From positions 3,618,501-3,682,500 of the forward strand of contig CM072342.1 in assembly GCA_036874045.1 (NCBI GenBank): a stretch of DNA of 64,000 nt, given 5' to 3'. Origin of the DNA: Cymodocea nodosa. Its lineage: Eukaryota; Streptophyta; Magnoliopsida; Alismatales; Cymodoceaceae. How positions within the stretch are numbered: position 1 is the stretch's first letter; every line of letters starts with the position of its first letter. Under the pieces are notes generated by a model, which was not told the DNA's origin, did no database searches, and was given only the letters and a program-made list of their open reading frames with translations. This document shows positions 36,156 through 46,747 of this stretch, one piece after another. The position numbers and the translations under genes were made by a program.

Positions 36156-39100
36156 TTATTTATTTAAGAGTCACCTTAGTGCTCACAGCATCTGAGGCTA
36201 CCACCTTATTACCTTAGGGTCTTAATAACATTATTTTCTTCTACCATAAATGCACCTAACACTAATGGAATCTTAATGGCACATCAATAAAATTGACAAG
36301 AATTATTGCATTTGGACTGAGATTTTTTCCAATGGTTCTTAGAGCATAACAAGTACTTTGTCCCATCACTCAAGAGCCTCTAGATGTTAAAAATCCAGAG
36401 TATGGTGATTAATTTGTACATGATTGTGTAGTGATGGGTCACCTAGGTGGACCTCTTTTTCACTGACAAGTGTGGCTGTCTTCCACTCATCTAACCATTC
36501 GAGTGTGTCCAACATAGTTGGCCCATCTTGTAGAGGGATTTCAGCCTTTACCATTTCCATGGCCTCCTAGTGCCCCACATGTAAGTAGTTGATGTAGCAT
36601 TCATGAATGACCCTTTGGCAAGCAAGCAACCCATTTGGTCAGTCATGGTATACTTGATGCATTAGTAATACGTTGAGTATATTGCCTTTACTCTATAGAC
36701 AAATGGTCAACTTAAAATGATTTTGTATTGGCAAGGGAAGCTAATGATGATAAAGTCAACCATGATTGTTAGGGGGTTGACCCCCTCCCTTAGGGTGACC
36801 AATGGAGTGACGACCTCCTCAAGCATGATTGCATTATTGAATTCAACTAGGGTCAAGTTGGCCAAACGAAGGTCTTCCTTGAATAGCCCTAACTTCTAAA
36901 AGGACTCTCAGTAGAGTATGTCATAGGATGTTTCTTCATCAATGAAGACCCTTTTTCTATAAGTATTAGAGACCCTGATGGAAATCACTAAGTTGCCCTC
37001 ATAGGGATAGACTACTTTTTCTAGGTCTTTGTCACAATCAGGGCAACAAAGCAGATTTCGGACAGTTTTGTAAAGTAATGAAAAAGGCACTAATTTCTAG
37101 ATATATGGTTAGATGTTTCAGAATCTATAATCTAAGAATCATTAGAGATAGTGTATAGGGTTTATATACTTGAGGAGAGAACATGGGCAACTGTTGCAGT
37201 GGTGTTTTGTTGTGGATGGAGGAGGAAAGGTTCATCATAATTGACTCAAGAAATGGTGATGGATTGGGGCATCATAGTGCTATCCAAACTGGGAAGAGTA
37301 TCAACAGAGGCAAGATTAGTGGATGAGGGATGACCAAACTTCTCCTAACAATGGTTGGGCAAGATTTTTCCATCCACAACGAATATAGGGGAACAAGGCT
37401 TACCACCATTTCTTTGACAACCACGTTGGGATGAATCACCTCGACCTCTATGTCCCCCTGATAGCAATGGCAAGGGCAGATGCATTGATGAAAATAGTTA
37501 GAGCTGTGGGAAGATCTGTAACACCTTATTGCAAGTCATCTGAGGGAAAGGAATAGTGTTAACACCCAAGATTTGTCCCTATGTTTGAGATGCAAGCTCA
37601 GGGTTGAGTCTAGCAAGGAAAAAGTGATAGTGAGCTCTTCTTAAGAATGTTTCATGGCGGTGATGTCAATAACAAAGGGTTGGTAAACTTTGAGTTCATC
37701 CAAAAGAGAGTAGAGATGGTTGTAATAGTCATAGATAGAACAGTTGCCCTGTTAATGTGTAAGAGACTACTTGTATACTTCAAATACCCTCAAGATATTC
37801 TAGTTATTGTCGTAGATGGTGTGGGGGGTATCCTAAACACACTTCACTAGTTGGATATGTGAGATGCTTCGGGCAATACTTTCATTGACATGGTCGAGGA
37901 TCTAGGAGATGATGACACAATCAATGGCATACCACTCAGTGCATTCCTTCGCTTTGACATTTAGAAGATTGACTGTGATATGGTGCTTTCATATATGCAC
38001 CGCAAGGAAGCTTTTAAAGGTGCTTGCCTAATGGAAGTAGTTGGTGTCATTGAGTTTAACATCAGTGGCAGTAAGCTTCATTGTCCAACTATCTTTGGAA
38101 AGTTCCATGTTGTTTGTGGCATTGAATGAATAGAGGAACAGAGGAGAAGATTGTTTGGTGGGTATCCATGAAACCCTTGCTTGCAAGGAAGCAAGTGGGA
38201 GATCAAGACATCAATGTTAGGTTGAAATGCAACCCCATGCGGAGAAAGGGAAGGAAGACAATGAGAGCATCAAGGAGAAGATCATTGTCCCCTGGTGACT
38301 GATGCCATGTTAACCAGGGAAAAAGCGAATTAGAGTTTTCATTAACACATGAAGTATACATATACAAGATTTTATGGATCCAAACCCATACAGGATCTGA
38401 ATACCCAATATTTCACTTCTACATTTCTAACACCATCCAATGCTTAAGTCAACAAAGTAGAGGTTGAGAGGAAGTAGATTTGGTTTAGGGTTGGATAAAT
38501 GTACCATAATGTAACATATATTGGGATATTTATAGTTGAGGGTGATGAGTGAGATAGTAATCAGTGAATCTTGTTTTGTTGCATGGCTCCATGGTGGCAG
38601 ACATGTATAAGACAAGTCAGCATTTGTATAGTTGATTCTCAACCACGTCAGCTTCACATGTTACCTAGATCATATAGATTGGCTCTATGTCACCTAATGT
38701 AATGGGGTTGCCCCACTTGCTAGGCCTACTTAGCTTGGCGCCAATTCTTTCCACCAAGGGTGGCTAGGAACTTATACAAGTGGGGATGATTGCTTTGGCC
38801 ATGTTGCCCACACCACTAAAATGAGGGAAAAGGTACAAGCATACCAGGTAACATGGGTGACCGGTTGGCATGAAGGCTTTAGGTGGTTTTGCACTTGTGT
38901 GGAGAGTCAGTCCGCTATGCATACTAGGTTGGTCCAACTAACCTCCTTACATCAGCATTATTTTTATTGCTACTTATTTAATAAATAGAATACCATCTAT
39001 GATACTTTTTGGCGATATTCCCCCTGGTTATACACTAATGAAATCCTCTTCCATCTCTTGTAAAGGTCTTTGGCATGTTTATTATGTGCATGGTCATTCA

Positions 39101-42100
39101 GTTGGATTAGGTAAACTTGATACTCTGTTTGTCGAATGTTTCTTTGTTGGCTACTCTTAGATCTAAATGGGATATTAGTCTTAATGTCCTATATCTAGGA
39201 AGTACTTTGTTTCTACCAGTGCTACATTTGATGATACTTTCTTTTCTTCTTTAGTTACTGAATGTGTCTATTCTTCTTTCATTTTCTATTCTTAACTTCG
39301 TGGACGTTAGTGCTGTTTAGACAGATGTCTCACTTGACTGTTAGATCCAGATAGGATATTAGTGTTAATATCCTATATCTAGGAGGTACTTTGTTTCCAC
39401 TAATGCTACATTTGATGATACTTTCTTTTCATCTTTGGTTGCTGAATGTGTCTATTCTCCTTTCAATTTCTATTCTTAACTTTGTGGATGTTAGTGCTCT
39501 TTAGACAAATGTCTCACTTGACCTTCTTCTGGATGTTGCTTGTAAGTCTCAGTTTGCAATCGAAGGTCATGAGGGAGCTCGACTTTGCTTTAAGTTGAAT
39601 CTAACTCTAACTTCACAGTTGTAGATGCCAATGACCTCCATTTATCCATTATTCTTTGTTGCGGCATGTGCTATGCTGTTGCATATCCTATTTTCCATTG
39701 TCTCATATAATTACCTTGATCCATCCTTTTGGTTGCTTGTCCTCTATTTTTTGCTATATCTATTCTACGAATCTATATAAAGGCTATAATATCATATTGG
39801 AAATCTTCTATGGATGAAGAAATCCAAGCTTCTTAGTCATGAGTACATGGGAGTTTGATCATCACCTACATGGCTATGTAATAGTTGGTGAGATGAGTTA
39901 ATAATTAAATGTAATCTAAATGTCTTTGTTGATAGATACAAAGCTCGTTTAATAGTTGAAGGCTTTACATAGATTTATGACATTGGTTATGCTACTCTTT
40001 TTTTTTGACAATATTGAAATGCAGAGATGCCTAACTTAAAATTAATTAATTATACATGGAGAGGTCACTTCTTTATATATTTATACAAGTCTTACTCTAC
40101 TTTTTAATGTATGACTATTTTTATACTATCCCTTGCTTGTGATCATTTGTAGTTCTTTCTAGTATTCTTATTTTTAGATTGGATGGATATGTGAAGACTC
40201 AGGCTTAGAAGATTATTTTTAATTCTAATACCATATAAAAAATGTAAAGATTTTCAACTTAAAATCAAGTAATTGAGTGGAGAAGTTATATGTACGTTTA
40301 TACATGTTCTATCCTTACTTTTCAAAATTAGACTATTTTAGTAGATAATATGGCTGTTTAGGAAAGATATCTCTTGAGTATTGACGTATATTAACCTTCA
40401 TGATGCTATTATAAATAAAATGGCTCTTCTTGGTTGGCCATGTTTTTAGTCAAAACATCTGTTTGTGCAGATCAGAGGGAACAACTCTTCTTAAATATAA
40501 GATGCCTACGCGTGGGCTTCTTGGTTTACGGAATTCCATCTTAACAGCTTCTCGAGGAACTGCAGTTCTGAACACAATATTTGACAGTTATGGACCATGG
40601 GCAGGGGATATTAGTACGAGAGATCAGGGTTCCCTGGTAGTTTAATCATCATCAGATCTTTGCTATTTTCTGAAATATTCAATGAACATGCTTTACTCTG
40701 TTGAAAAAAACCTGCTTTAGCTTTCTCATCAGATTACCAAGTTGACTTTAATCCATAGGTTGCATTTGAAGATGGGACTACTACATCTTATGCTCTTTGT
40801 GGTGCACAAGAAAGAGGTGCGATGTTTGTCAGCCCTGGTGTGGAAGTGTACAAAGGGCAAATAGTTGGTATTCATCAACGCCCTGGTGATCTTTCTCTTA
40901 ACGTATGCAAGAAGAAAGCTGCAACAAATGTTCGGTCTAACAAAGAACAGACAGGTGAGAATCAATAAGTATTCTGGTTGCAATCACTTAAAAGAGAGTG
41001 AATTTTCATTTGATATATTCTTTTCTGATTATGACTTTGTCCACATGTTTTTGCGCTATATTAATGTTTAGGTTGTGCCATTTATTGCTAGGCACCATTG
41101 TTTTAACTGTGTTAACACTTACTCTACATCAACAGTCCATAGTTGTTTGCTTGTTGCAGAAACATTCCCATTGCTATATGATGCGAAATTTTAACATCCG
41201 CAAGAATTATCAGAATATTTTAACTTTTTGTGAAATAGATTGCTTTAGTGGGCTTGTTACAGTTTTTCTCTGGATGGATGTAATTTTCAACTTGTTAATT
41301 GTGCTGGGTCTTTGTTCTCTAGGTTAACTTTTAACTTTGTTGTTTTTGAGTGATCTATTGTAAACCCTTTGTATCATCTTTCTTGAGTTTTGTACAACAC
41401 CTTTTTACCATAAAAAATTACCTGGAATGAATGCATACTCTCGGTTACCATGTCTGGTTAAATTTTGTAAAATCTCTTCTGGAAAAGCTGCTGCCCTTTA
41501 TATATCTTTTGAGGCAAGATAATTGCTGGAATAATCTTGCATTGAAAAGTAGGAATGACTTTTACGCATGCCTACACCCACATCTCCACTCATACCCAAT
41601 TGATTTTAATTAGGATATCTCACATGTCAACATGATATCATATCCAAAATAGTCTACTAGAATAAGTTTCCATACATTTATTCAATTCAAAAATAAAGAC
41701 ACTTGTGTTGCCTAAAAGAAGACCATACGTGAGGAGGGTTGGAATAGTCTTTACATAAGGTGGACAAGATTTGCACACACATATAAACGAGAAGTCTTCA
41801 CTCATAACTAATTGTTTTTAAGTTAGATATTACACATTTCAACATGTGTCAAGCATTTCTTATTTGGCGTGTTCCTTTTCTTTTGATGTCTTCCTCAAAT
41901 GAGGCAGTTTTTTGTCATTATCTGTGCTCACTGATCTCAATCATGTTATCAATGATGGAATCCTGCTCCAAGGGTCTGAACCTTTACACTTTGCTCTGGA
42001 TTAATTGGTCCCTTGACTTCCTTCTGTATTGGGAATTCACCATTACCGTAGATGGCTCTACTGAAGCAGGTCAACAGCTTCACAATTCAGAAAGAAAAAT

Positions 42101-42368
42101 GATAATAGGGGAAGAGACAGAAAAAAGTTCATTAGAACTGATTTACTTCAGAAACTTTTACTTGGTTTTTTATACATATAGAGAAGCTTCTTTTGAGGTT
42201 ACTTAATTTGCATGGTTCCATGCTTCTTTTGCAGTTGTTCTTGACACACCATTGAATTACAGTCTTGATGACTGCATAGAGTACATTGAAGAAGATGAAA
42301 TTGTGGAGGCCACACCTCAAAGCATAAGAATGTGCAAAAACCCAAAGCTTGCAAATAAGAGAAGATAG
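17193..42368 (+). CDS. Plastid TypA/BipA-type translational GTPase, 14 exons over 25 kb
   Basis: TypA/BipA is a ribosome-associated GTPase; the plant plastid form (SVR3 in Arabidopsis) supports chloroplast translation and cold tolerance. Exons: 17193-17475, 20019-20128, 20732-20935, 21380-21556, 21761-21913, 29528-29617, 30558-30692, 30904-31020, 32326-32477, 32551-32635, 32752-32846, 40471-40636, 40759-40954 and 42235-42368. They sum to 2097 bp, 698 aa, all in frame. Residues about 1-95 are a Ser-rich transit peptide. The G domain shows [10 protein letters not shown] (G1), ERERGITI (G2), [16 protein letters not shown] (G3) and [12 protein letters not shown] (G4). Domain II has [15 protein letters not shown], and the EF-G-like C-terminal part has [33 protein letters not shown] and [10 protein letters not shown]. 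The protein ends [11 protein letters not shown]. Introns 5 and 11 are 7.6 kb each and packed with retroelements. Intron 7 has a GC donor (30693). No disabling change was seen in the exons. Confidence 0.96.
19380..19620 (+). mobile_element. 3' end fragment of an RTE-type LINE in TypA intron 1
   Basis: Translation near 19510-19565 reads [15 protein letters not shown], the typical last coding block of plant RTE-clade LINEs, followed by a short GTT/TTG-rich tail (about 19597-19615) like the (TTG)n ends of this clade. A related block occurs at about 27605-27700 in intron 5. The upstream edge is not defined. Confidence 0.6.
22078..22556 (+). mobile_element. RTE-type LINE reverse transcriptase fragment, 5' part
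   Basis: This degenerate frame reads [18 protein letters not shown], then a block ending [15 protein letters not shown] and later [12 protein letters not shown]. These match the order of conserved blocks in the RTE-clade reverse transcriptase. Stops and frameshifts make it inactive. It is interrupted at 22556 by the copia element, and the LINE reading resumes at 27483. Confidence 0.7.
22557..22679 (+). repeat. 5' LTR of the copia element
   Basis: It starts TGTTAGTG and ends TTTGTACA, and is preceded directly by the AATAC target duplication. Confidence 0.92.
27360..27482 (+). repeat. 3' LTR of the copia element
   Basis: Same length as the 5' LTR with about seven substitutions, followed by AATAC. 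Nine extra bases (TGTTTATGT) lie between the purine tract and the LTR start, resembling a small duplication of the LTR beginning. Confidence 0.92.
27483..27710 (+). mobile_element. RTE-type LINE fragment, 3' part after the copia insertion
   Basis: Directly after the copia target duplication the frame continues [19 protein letters not shown], the expected next block of the RTE reverse transcriptase. It then jumps to [11 protein letters not shown], the terminal LINE block, implying an internal deletion. A TTG/GTT-rich tail follows near 27680-27692. Confidence 0.65.
27780..28010. repeat. AT-rich dispersed repeat, copy 1 (TypA intron 5)
   Basis: Shares ordered blocks with 32065-32290: GAATATTACTGAAATAT, TTTCATATTTTGATGTTATCTTA, an AATAATAAAGCTA-like block, and a TATAAATATATATAAT-like end. 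Family unknown; it could be a MITE or an LTR fragment. Confidence 0.6.
28207..29266 (+). mobile_element. Miniature non-autonomous copia-type LTR element
   Basis: LTR-like direct repeats 28207-28350 (144 bp) and 29121-29266 (146 bp) begin TGTTAGA and end ACA. They share GCCTCTATATAAGAG, a TATA-like core inside an inverted repeat. Directly after the left LTR comes TGGTATTAGAGC, a typical copia primer-binding site. Directly before the right LTR is the purine tract TTGAGGGGAG. The 770-bp interior has no coding domain and holds a long purine-rich tract (about 28655-28815). This is the architecture of a TRIM or short LARD-like element. I see no matching 5-bp target duplication (CATTT versus GTTGT), so the ends may have eroded or recombined. 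Confidence 0.8.
32065..32290. repeat. AT-rich dispersed repeat, copy 2 (TypA intron 8)
   Basis: Related to 27780-28010 by the ordered blocks listed there. It ends shortly before the branch and acceptor region of TypA exon 9. Confidence 0.6.
34028..34389 (+). repeat. Candidate LTR with polypurine tract before and primer site after
   Basis: The block starts TGTTGAACATA immediately after GGAAGGGAGAG (purine tract-like) and ends TTCTAACA. It is followed by TGATGCCAGGGCC, which resembles a copia primer site. Its 3' part contains TATATATTTG and TTTCTTCTCTTCT, like a copia LTR R/U5 region. No partner LTR was identified, so this is tentative. Confidence 0.4.
36112..36162. repeat. (CT)n(AT)n compound microsatellite
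   Basis: About nine CT units run into about eight AT units, followed by TTTATTTATTTA. Confidence 0.9.
36350..37100 (-). mobile_element. Ty3/gypsy protease and protease-RT linker remnant
   Basis: On the minus strand near 37050-36905, [24 protein letters not shown] matches the gypsy aspartic protease region, where D-G-G-S-S/A-x-I-L is usual; here the motif is altered (DEETS). It continues with [25 protein letters not shown] and [17 protein letters not shown], the linker before reverse transcriptase. Frameshifts and stops break it. It lies in TypA intron 11, antisense to the gene. Confidence 0.65.
37450..38307 (-). mobile_element. Copia-type gag remnant on the minus strand
   Basis: Minus-strand reading gives [11 protein letters not shown], then [24 protein letters not shown], and later [18 protein letters not shown]. 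These are the order and motifs of copia gag (L-NGTNY; W-L-S-x-A-x-S-I; F-L-GLN-x-x-GQIL). It follows directly from a primer-site-like TGGCATCAGTCACC at about 38307-38294. Heavily decayed. Confidence 0.6.
38308..38432 (-). repeat. Putative 125-bp LTR of the minus-strand copia remnant
   Basis: On the minus strand this begins TGTTAGAAATG and ends GGTTAACA, next to the primer-site-like TGGCATCAG. No partner LTR was found in the intron. Confidence 0.5.
38980..40010 (+). mobile_element. Copia integrase and reverse-transcriptase remnant
   Basis: Plus-strand reading near 39060-39260 gives [20 protein letters not shown], then [10 protein letters not shown], then [17 protein letters not shown]. This is the C-terminal integrase block of copia elements. 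Near 39805-39990 a decayed RT start follows (MDEEIQAS, then a YKARL-like block). A 184-bp local duplication sits inside it. Confidence 0.65.
39159..39524 (+). repeat. Local tandem duplication, period 184 bp, in the copia remnant
   Basis: 39159-39342 and 39343-39524 both run from AGATC...GGATATTAG through the CCTATATCTAGGA, GATGATACTTTCTTTTC and GAATGTGTCTATTC blocks to CTCACTTGAC. The copies have diverged by several substitutions. Confidence 0.85.
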
Positions 42369-44349
42369 ACTATTTTCATGCTGCAATACGATGCAAGTCT
42401 ACATGCAAGAAACTTGTTTGTGAGTTATTGAAATCTAGTTTCATCTTATGTGTAATATATTACCTGGGCAAGAAATTCACAGCTGTAATCATATACTAAT
42501 TTTGTCCTTTTAGGAGGATATTCTTCTGGATGTCCTCAAAATAGTATACGCATTGAAAGACAGGATTTTGTGGCACTAAAGCCTCTAGATTCGATAAGGG
42601 ATATAGATGATGTCCTATAAATTCATATACGGAATTGCAGGTGTATAGAAGATTATTCAGGAAAGTGGCGTTTGTATTATTTCACTATAGCATGCATGCT
42701 GGTCGTGCAAAGAAAATATTTGCTAGTGCACGACCATAGATGTGATTGAGCATGTCTCCGAATATGATTCTTGATTCCTTGACTACCCTATTTTCAGATT
42801 CCTCGTACTCTGTATGGTAGTAATGAAATGATATGGTGTCTACCAATGGTGGCTTATGTTTTCTGATGTTTTCTATTGCTCTAGTTGATTCAGTTTCTCT
42901 TATGCATTCTTCGTTTCCCCATCTTCTACGAGCTTTTCTTTGTGTCCCAGGTCATTCTTTTCGTTTCATCCTCTCATGGCAAAGAACCACATCTCCCTAA
43001 CACCGTAAACACTGCAACCGTTTTCATCGTATTGAACCAAGATCAGTGTTTTGGTTTATTATTTGGTTTCGATCTCTTAAATCTTGCTTGATATCATAAC
43101 TTCAGTTCCTTGCGACCAATAAAGGACTTCCTGTAATATATGAATTTGATGCATGTTTTGGTGCAATGGATCCTCTCCTTTGTTGTTTATGGGTTTTCAA
43201 CTTGTCTGCTATGATCCTCTCACTGGTTAACAGAGGAGGTGGGGGATGGAAGGAAGGTTTTTTCCTAAGGTAGGTCTGTATACTTTAAAATGAATGAAAG
43301 AAGTCTTTCATTTGATCAAAAAAGTATGACATGGTATTTGTGATTGTTTTGAGTAAAACTAGATTTCTTTGATTTCAGCTCCAAGTTCAAAATGCTCCCC
43401 TCTGCACCAAAAATGTTAGAATTTGAAGAATAATATTTTCCTTATTTTCATACATGTACAAGCGTTGTGTTTTCATATTCTTTTAGCTTTCTTTTAATTA
43501 CTCATTTTCATTTCTTTTAGTTTCCTTTGTACCAACATCTCCTAAAGCTTGATTCAACAAAGTCAAGATATGTTCATTACCAAAAAAAGACAATCATGAT
43601 AGGCTACTAGCACTCTACCATATAATTAGAGTGTGATATATAATAGAAAATAAAATTAAAATTTATCAAAAAAAGAATTCATAACTTGTTTCGTTTTGTA
43701 AATCAAGGGACATTTTATGGTGAAAATATTCCTATGGTTTATTGCATCTAGCATTCTTTGTCATTTCTATGGTTTTAACTCTAAGGGTCTCACTACTTTA
43801 AATTATTGGTATTTAGATTAAAGGATTATGGTGATGTGACAATAATCTGAAATAAATACTATTAACATAACAAATTATGATGAAAAACAAATAGAGATTA
43901 TGTACAGTAACTTTCAATTGCAAATCTCATAATTCACCCTTTTCTTCAATTACGAGATTATTATTTGAATTATGAGTTTTTGTTCTTGAAATTGAATATC
44001 CATAATCTTAATCAAACGAGATAATTGACAATACATTTACATTATTTTAAAATCAAATCAATTTTAGTTATCTCGTTAAATATACATAATTTAGATTTCC
44101 TATAATCTAAAAGAAACTAAGTCTAAGTTGATATTTATAAATTCAATTCAAAATTTCGTATAATCTGAAGTCAAAACTCTCAGCATCTACCTCTCTTTAT
44201 CAATTTTAGTATATTTAATAATAAAAAAATTCTATCCGTTTCTTTAAAAGACATTTTCTTATCGATTTTTTCTATGCAAAAAAAAAAAAAAAAAATCAAT
44301 TTCTTCTATCCGTTTCTGCTCCTTCCACCAGACCAGGCAGGCAGTGGTC
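42369..44349. other. TypA 3' UTR and intergenic spacer
   Basis: The first several hundred bases are probably TypA 3' UTR. The rest is AT-rich DNA without coding domains, ending in a poly-A run at about 44278-44296 just before a CT-rich stretch that leads into the next gene. Confidence 0.5.
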
Positions 44350-45982
44350 ATGCCGCCTCCCAGAATCCATCCGCCACCTCCTCCTCTCTCCTTACACCTC
44401 CTACCCAGAACCTCCCTTACCCTTCTCCGTCTCTCTCCTTCTCCTCCTCCTCCTCCTCCTACTGGCTGCTATGTCTCAGCTGGAGCTTATTGTGCCACCG
44501 GTACTTACACTGGGCGGAAGCAAAGAAGGAGAAGAAGCAGAGGTGATTGCAGGGCTGCAGAAAACGACTCGAGTCAGTCCGAGATCGATCGAGAAAGGGC
44601 TCTCGAGGCACTGGAGAAGCTCGACATGCAGCTTCAGAACCTCTCCCAGGAGCAAAGGCTAGCGCCCAAGAAGAAGGACCGCAACCCCTTTCCTTCCTCT
44701 TACAGAGGTAATACATCATCTCGTTTTCCGCTTTTGCTGTATCTTTCTACAACCAGTCAGTTTTCGCATCTTCCCGCTTGGTTTTTGGTACTGAATTAGA
44801 TATCTATTTAAGCTAATGACATGCTTGGAAGTTGCCATCGTGTCTGAAGAGCGACATTTTTCCTCTATGGGTCTTGTGATCATCAAGATGTTTGCGAGTA
44901 ATTAGAATCGACCCAAATGGTTAGACTGATTGATTGTTGTAAGAGAAGGTGGCCTTCGATACAAATTGGTTCTTGCTGGCGATTTCTTGGTTAAGAAAGA
45001 GGGATTTCTCCATGTTTGCTCGCGTGACGCAGTTAGGATGAATTTGTCCATTACCTTACACGCAGCCAAAACATCATTATCTCTGCGGTCTCTTTGTACC
45101 AAGAGGACCTATTCTTTCTTAGTGGAATATCGTGGATACGTTGTTTTGTTTTGAAGACCAAGCTAAGAGTCCGTCCATCCACTGATCAATCGATCCAACC
45201 AACCTTCCCCTGTCGAACCAACCACCGAATGCCACTTGAGTACTTTCCCTCGTAGGCAAAGGGATCTGCTCTACTTTCTCCTCAAATGAAACATACACTT
45301 CAAGCCGTAAGCCTCAGGCCGACCATCTTAAGATTATGTGGTTATATACTTCTTATATATTAGAGTTCATCAAATCCTGGTGTTTATATATTTTTATCAA
45401 TTTAAAAACAAAAACATAACCATCATGTCTGCTGCTCTGTATTCCTCCATTTTAAGACAGTGACTAGCTCTCATATCCTTATCTATCTATTATATTAAAG
45501 ATAACGGACGGGATCTGCACTAGTTACTGTTCCCATATCTTGCACAAATTTTCTTTAGAGTCATGCTTTTTAATTTTTAGATAAACTAGCTTCTGAATTC
45601 CTTTCGATTTGAAAGGCGAAACACTATGCCAAGAACTCCTAAGAGGCAATAATTATTGACTGTTTGCTAATCTTTTCCCTTTTCATCATGCCACAAGTAA
45701 CAAAAATCATTTTGAAGTCTTCTGTTTTTCGACAGCACAAGCAAAACTTATTAGTTCTACTAGAACCAGAAATTTACATGTTCTACCGATCTATCCATAT
45801 TATATTCATTGGCATCTACCTTACTGCTATGTTTAGATTCCAAAGTGGACATGACAGCTGAAGATCTACCAGAATTGTCAGGGTCGTTCCTTGCATATTC
45901 AGCAGTCGCCCTTCTCACTATTACCTTTATTACCAATTTACTGTTCATTTTGTATATAAAACCATCTGTAGATGGCTATTAG
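44350..45982 (+). CDS. Unknown plant protein, transit-like N-terminus and C-terminal membrane segment
   Basis: Two exons, 44350-44707 and 45837-45982, join in frame (AGAG|AT) to give 167 aa. Residues 1-50 are Pro/Ser/Leu-rich (RIHPPPPPLSLHLLP), like a plastid transit peptide. The middle is basic, then a predicted helix RERALEALEKLDMQLQNLSQ leads to KKKDRNPFPSSYR. The second exon reads DSKVDMTAEDLPELSGSFLA, then a hydrophobic segment (AVALLTITFITNLLFILYI), and ends KPSVDGY. I recognise the style of a small plastid membrane protein but cannot name the family. Support comes from clean GT-AG sites, matched phase, and a second exon that is open only in the phase-matched frame. The start codon is the first in-frame ATG; its transit-like N-terminus is inferred. 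Confidence 0.72.
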
Positions 45983-46747
45983 CCTAATCAATAATCTATG
46001 GACATTGCACAAGTGGTATGTTTTCAGTGCCATTGTAGCTATAATCTCATTACATGCATTTCTATTTTATAATCAAATCTTTAGATATATTTAATTTTCT
46101 TTTTCATAGTTATTGAATTTAATATACTATTAATTAATAAATAAATACTATATGTGTGTATGTAATATTTGTCAAAAATATCTATCTGATTTACACCGTT
46201 TCTAATCTTTGAAATTTTAATTGATCTGATTTATCTACCCGTTTATTAAATGATGCTGTCATAACATTGTCATCACCGATTCAATCAATTTGAACCACCA
46301 TCAATTAAACAGGTGTTTTAAACTAAAATCGATAGTGTTTTGAATGGATCTTCAAAACCTTGCAGAGGACAGATCACATGTTCTTGGGTACTCGCGATAA
46401 CCCAAGATCCGCCCATCCAATAATACTTTTTATCCTTTTTTTTAATTTTCGTCATTTTACGTTTTCTTTTTCGCCATTTTCGAAAGATACAAAAACATTC
46501 TTTTAATCTTCTAGTAAACTTGGAACTCGCAAAATGGATGGTTGGGAAATGACGCGTGCGTGTGTGTAGACTGACACTTCTCCGAAAGCAGATAAGCAGA
46601 AGACAGGTGTGATCGTTCGGCGATTGTATTTATACGTACCACCCTCTTTTGTGACATGTATCGTTGCTTCGGCGTCGCCCTCCCGACCTCCTCCGGCCGT
46701 CACGCTAGCTCCGACGAAGATCTAAGCAAGAAGTTACGCGCGTACAT

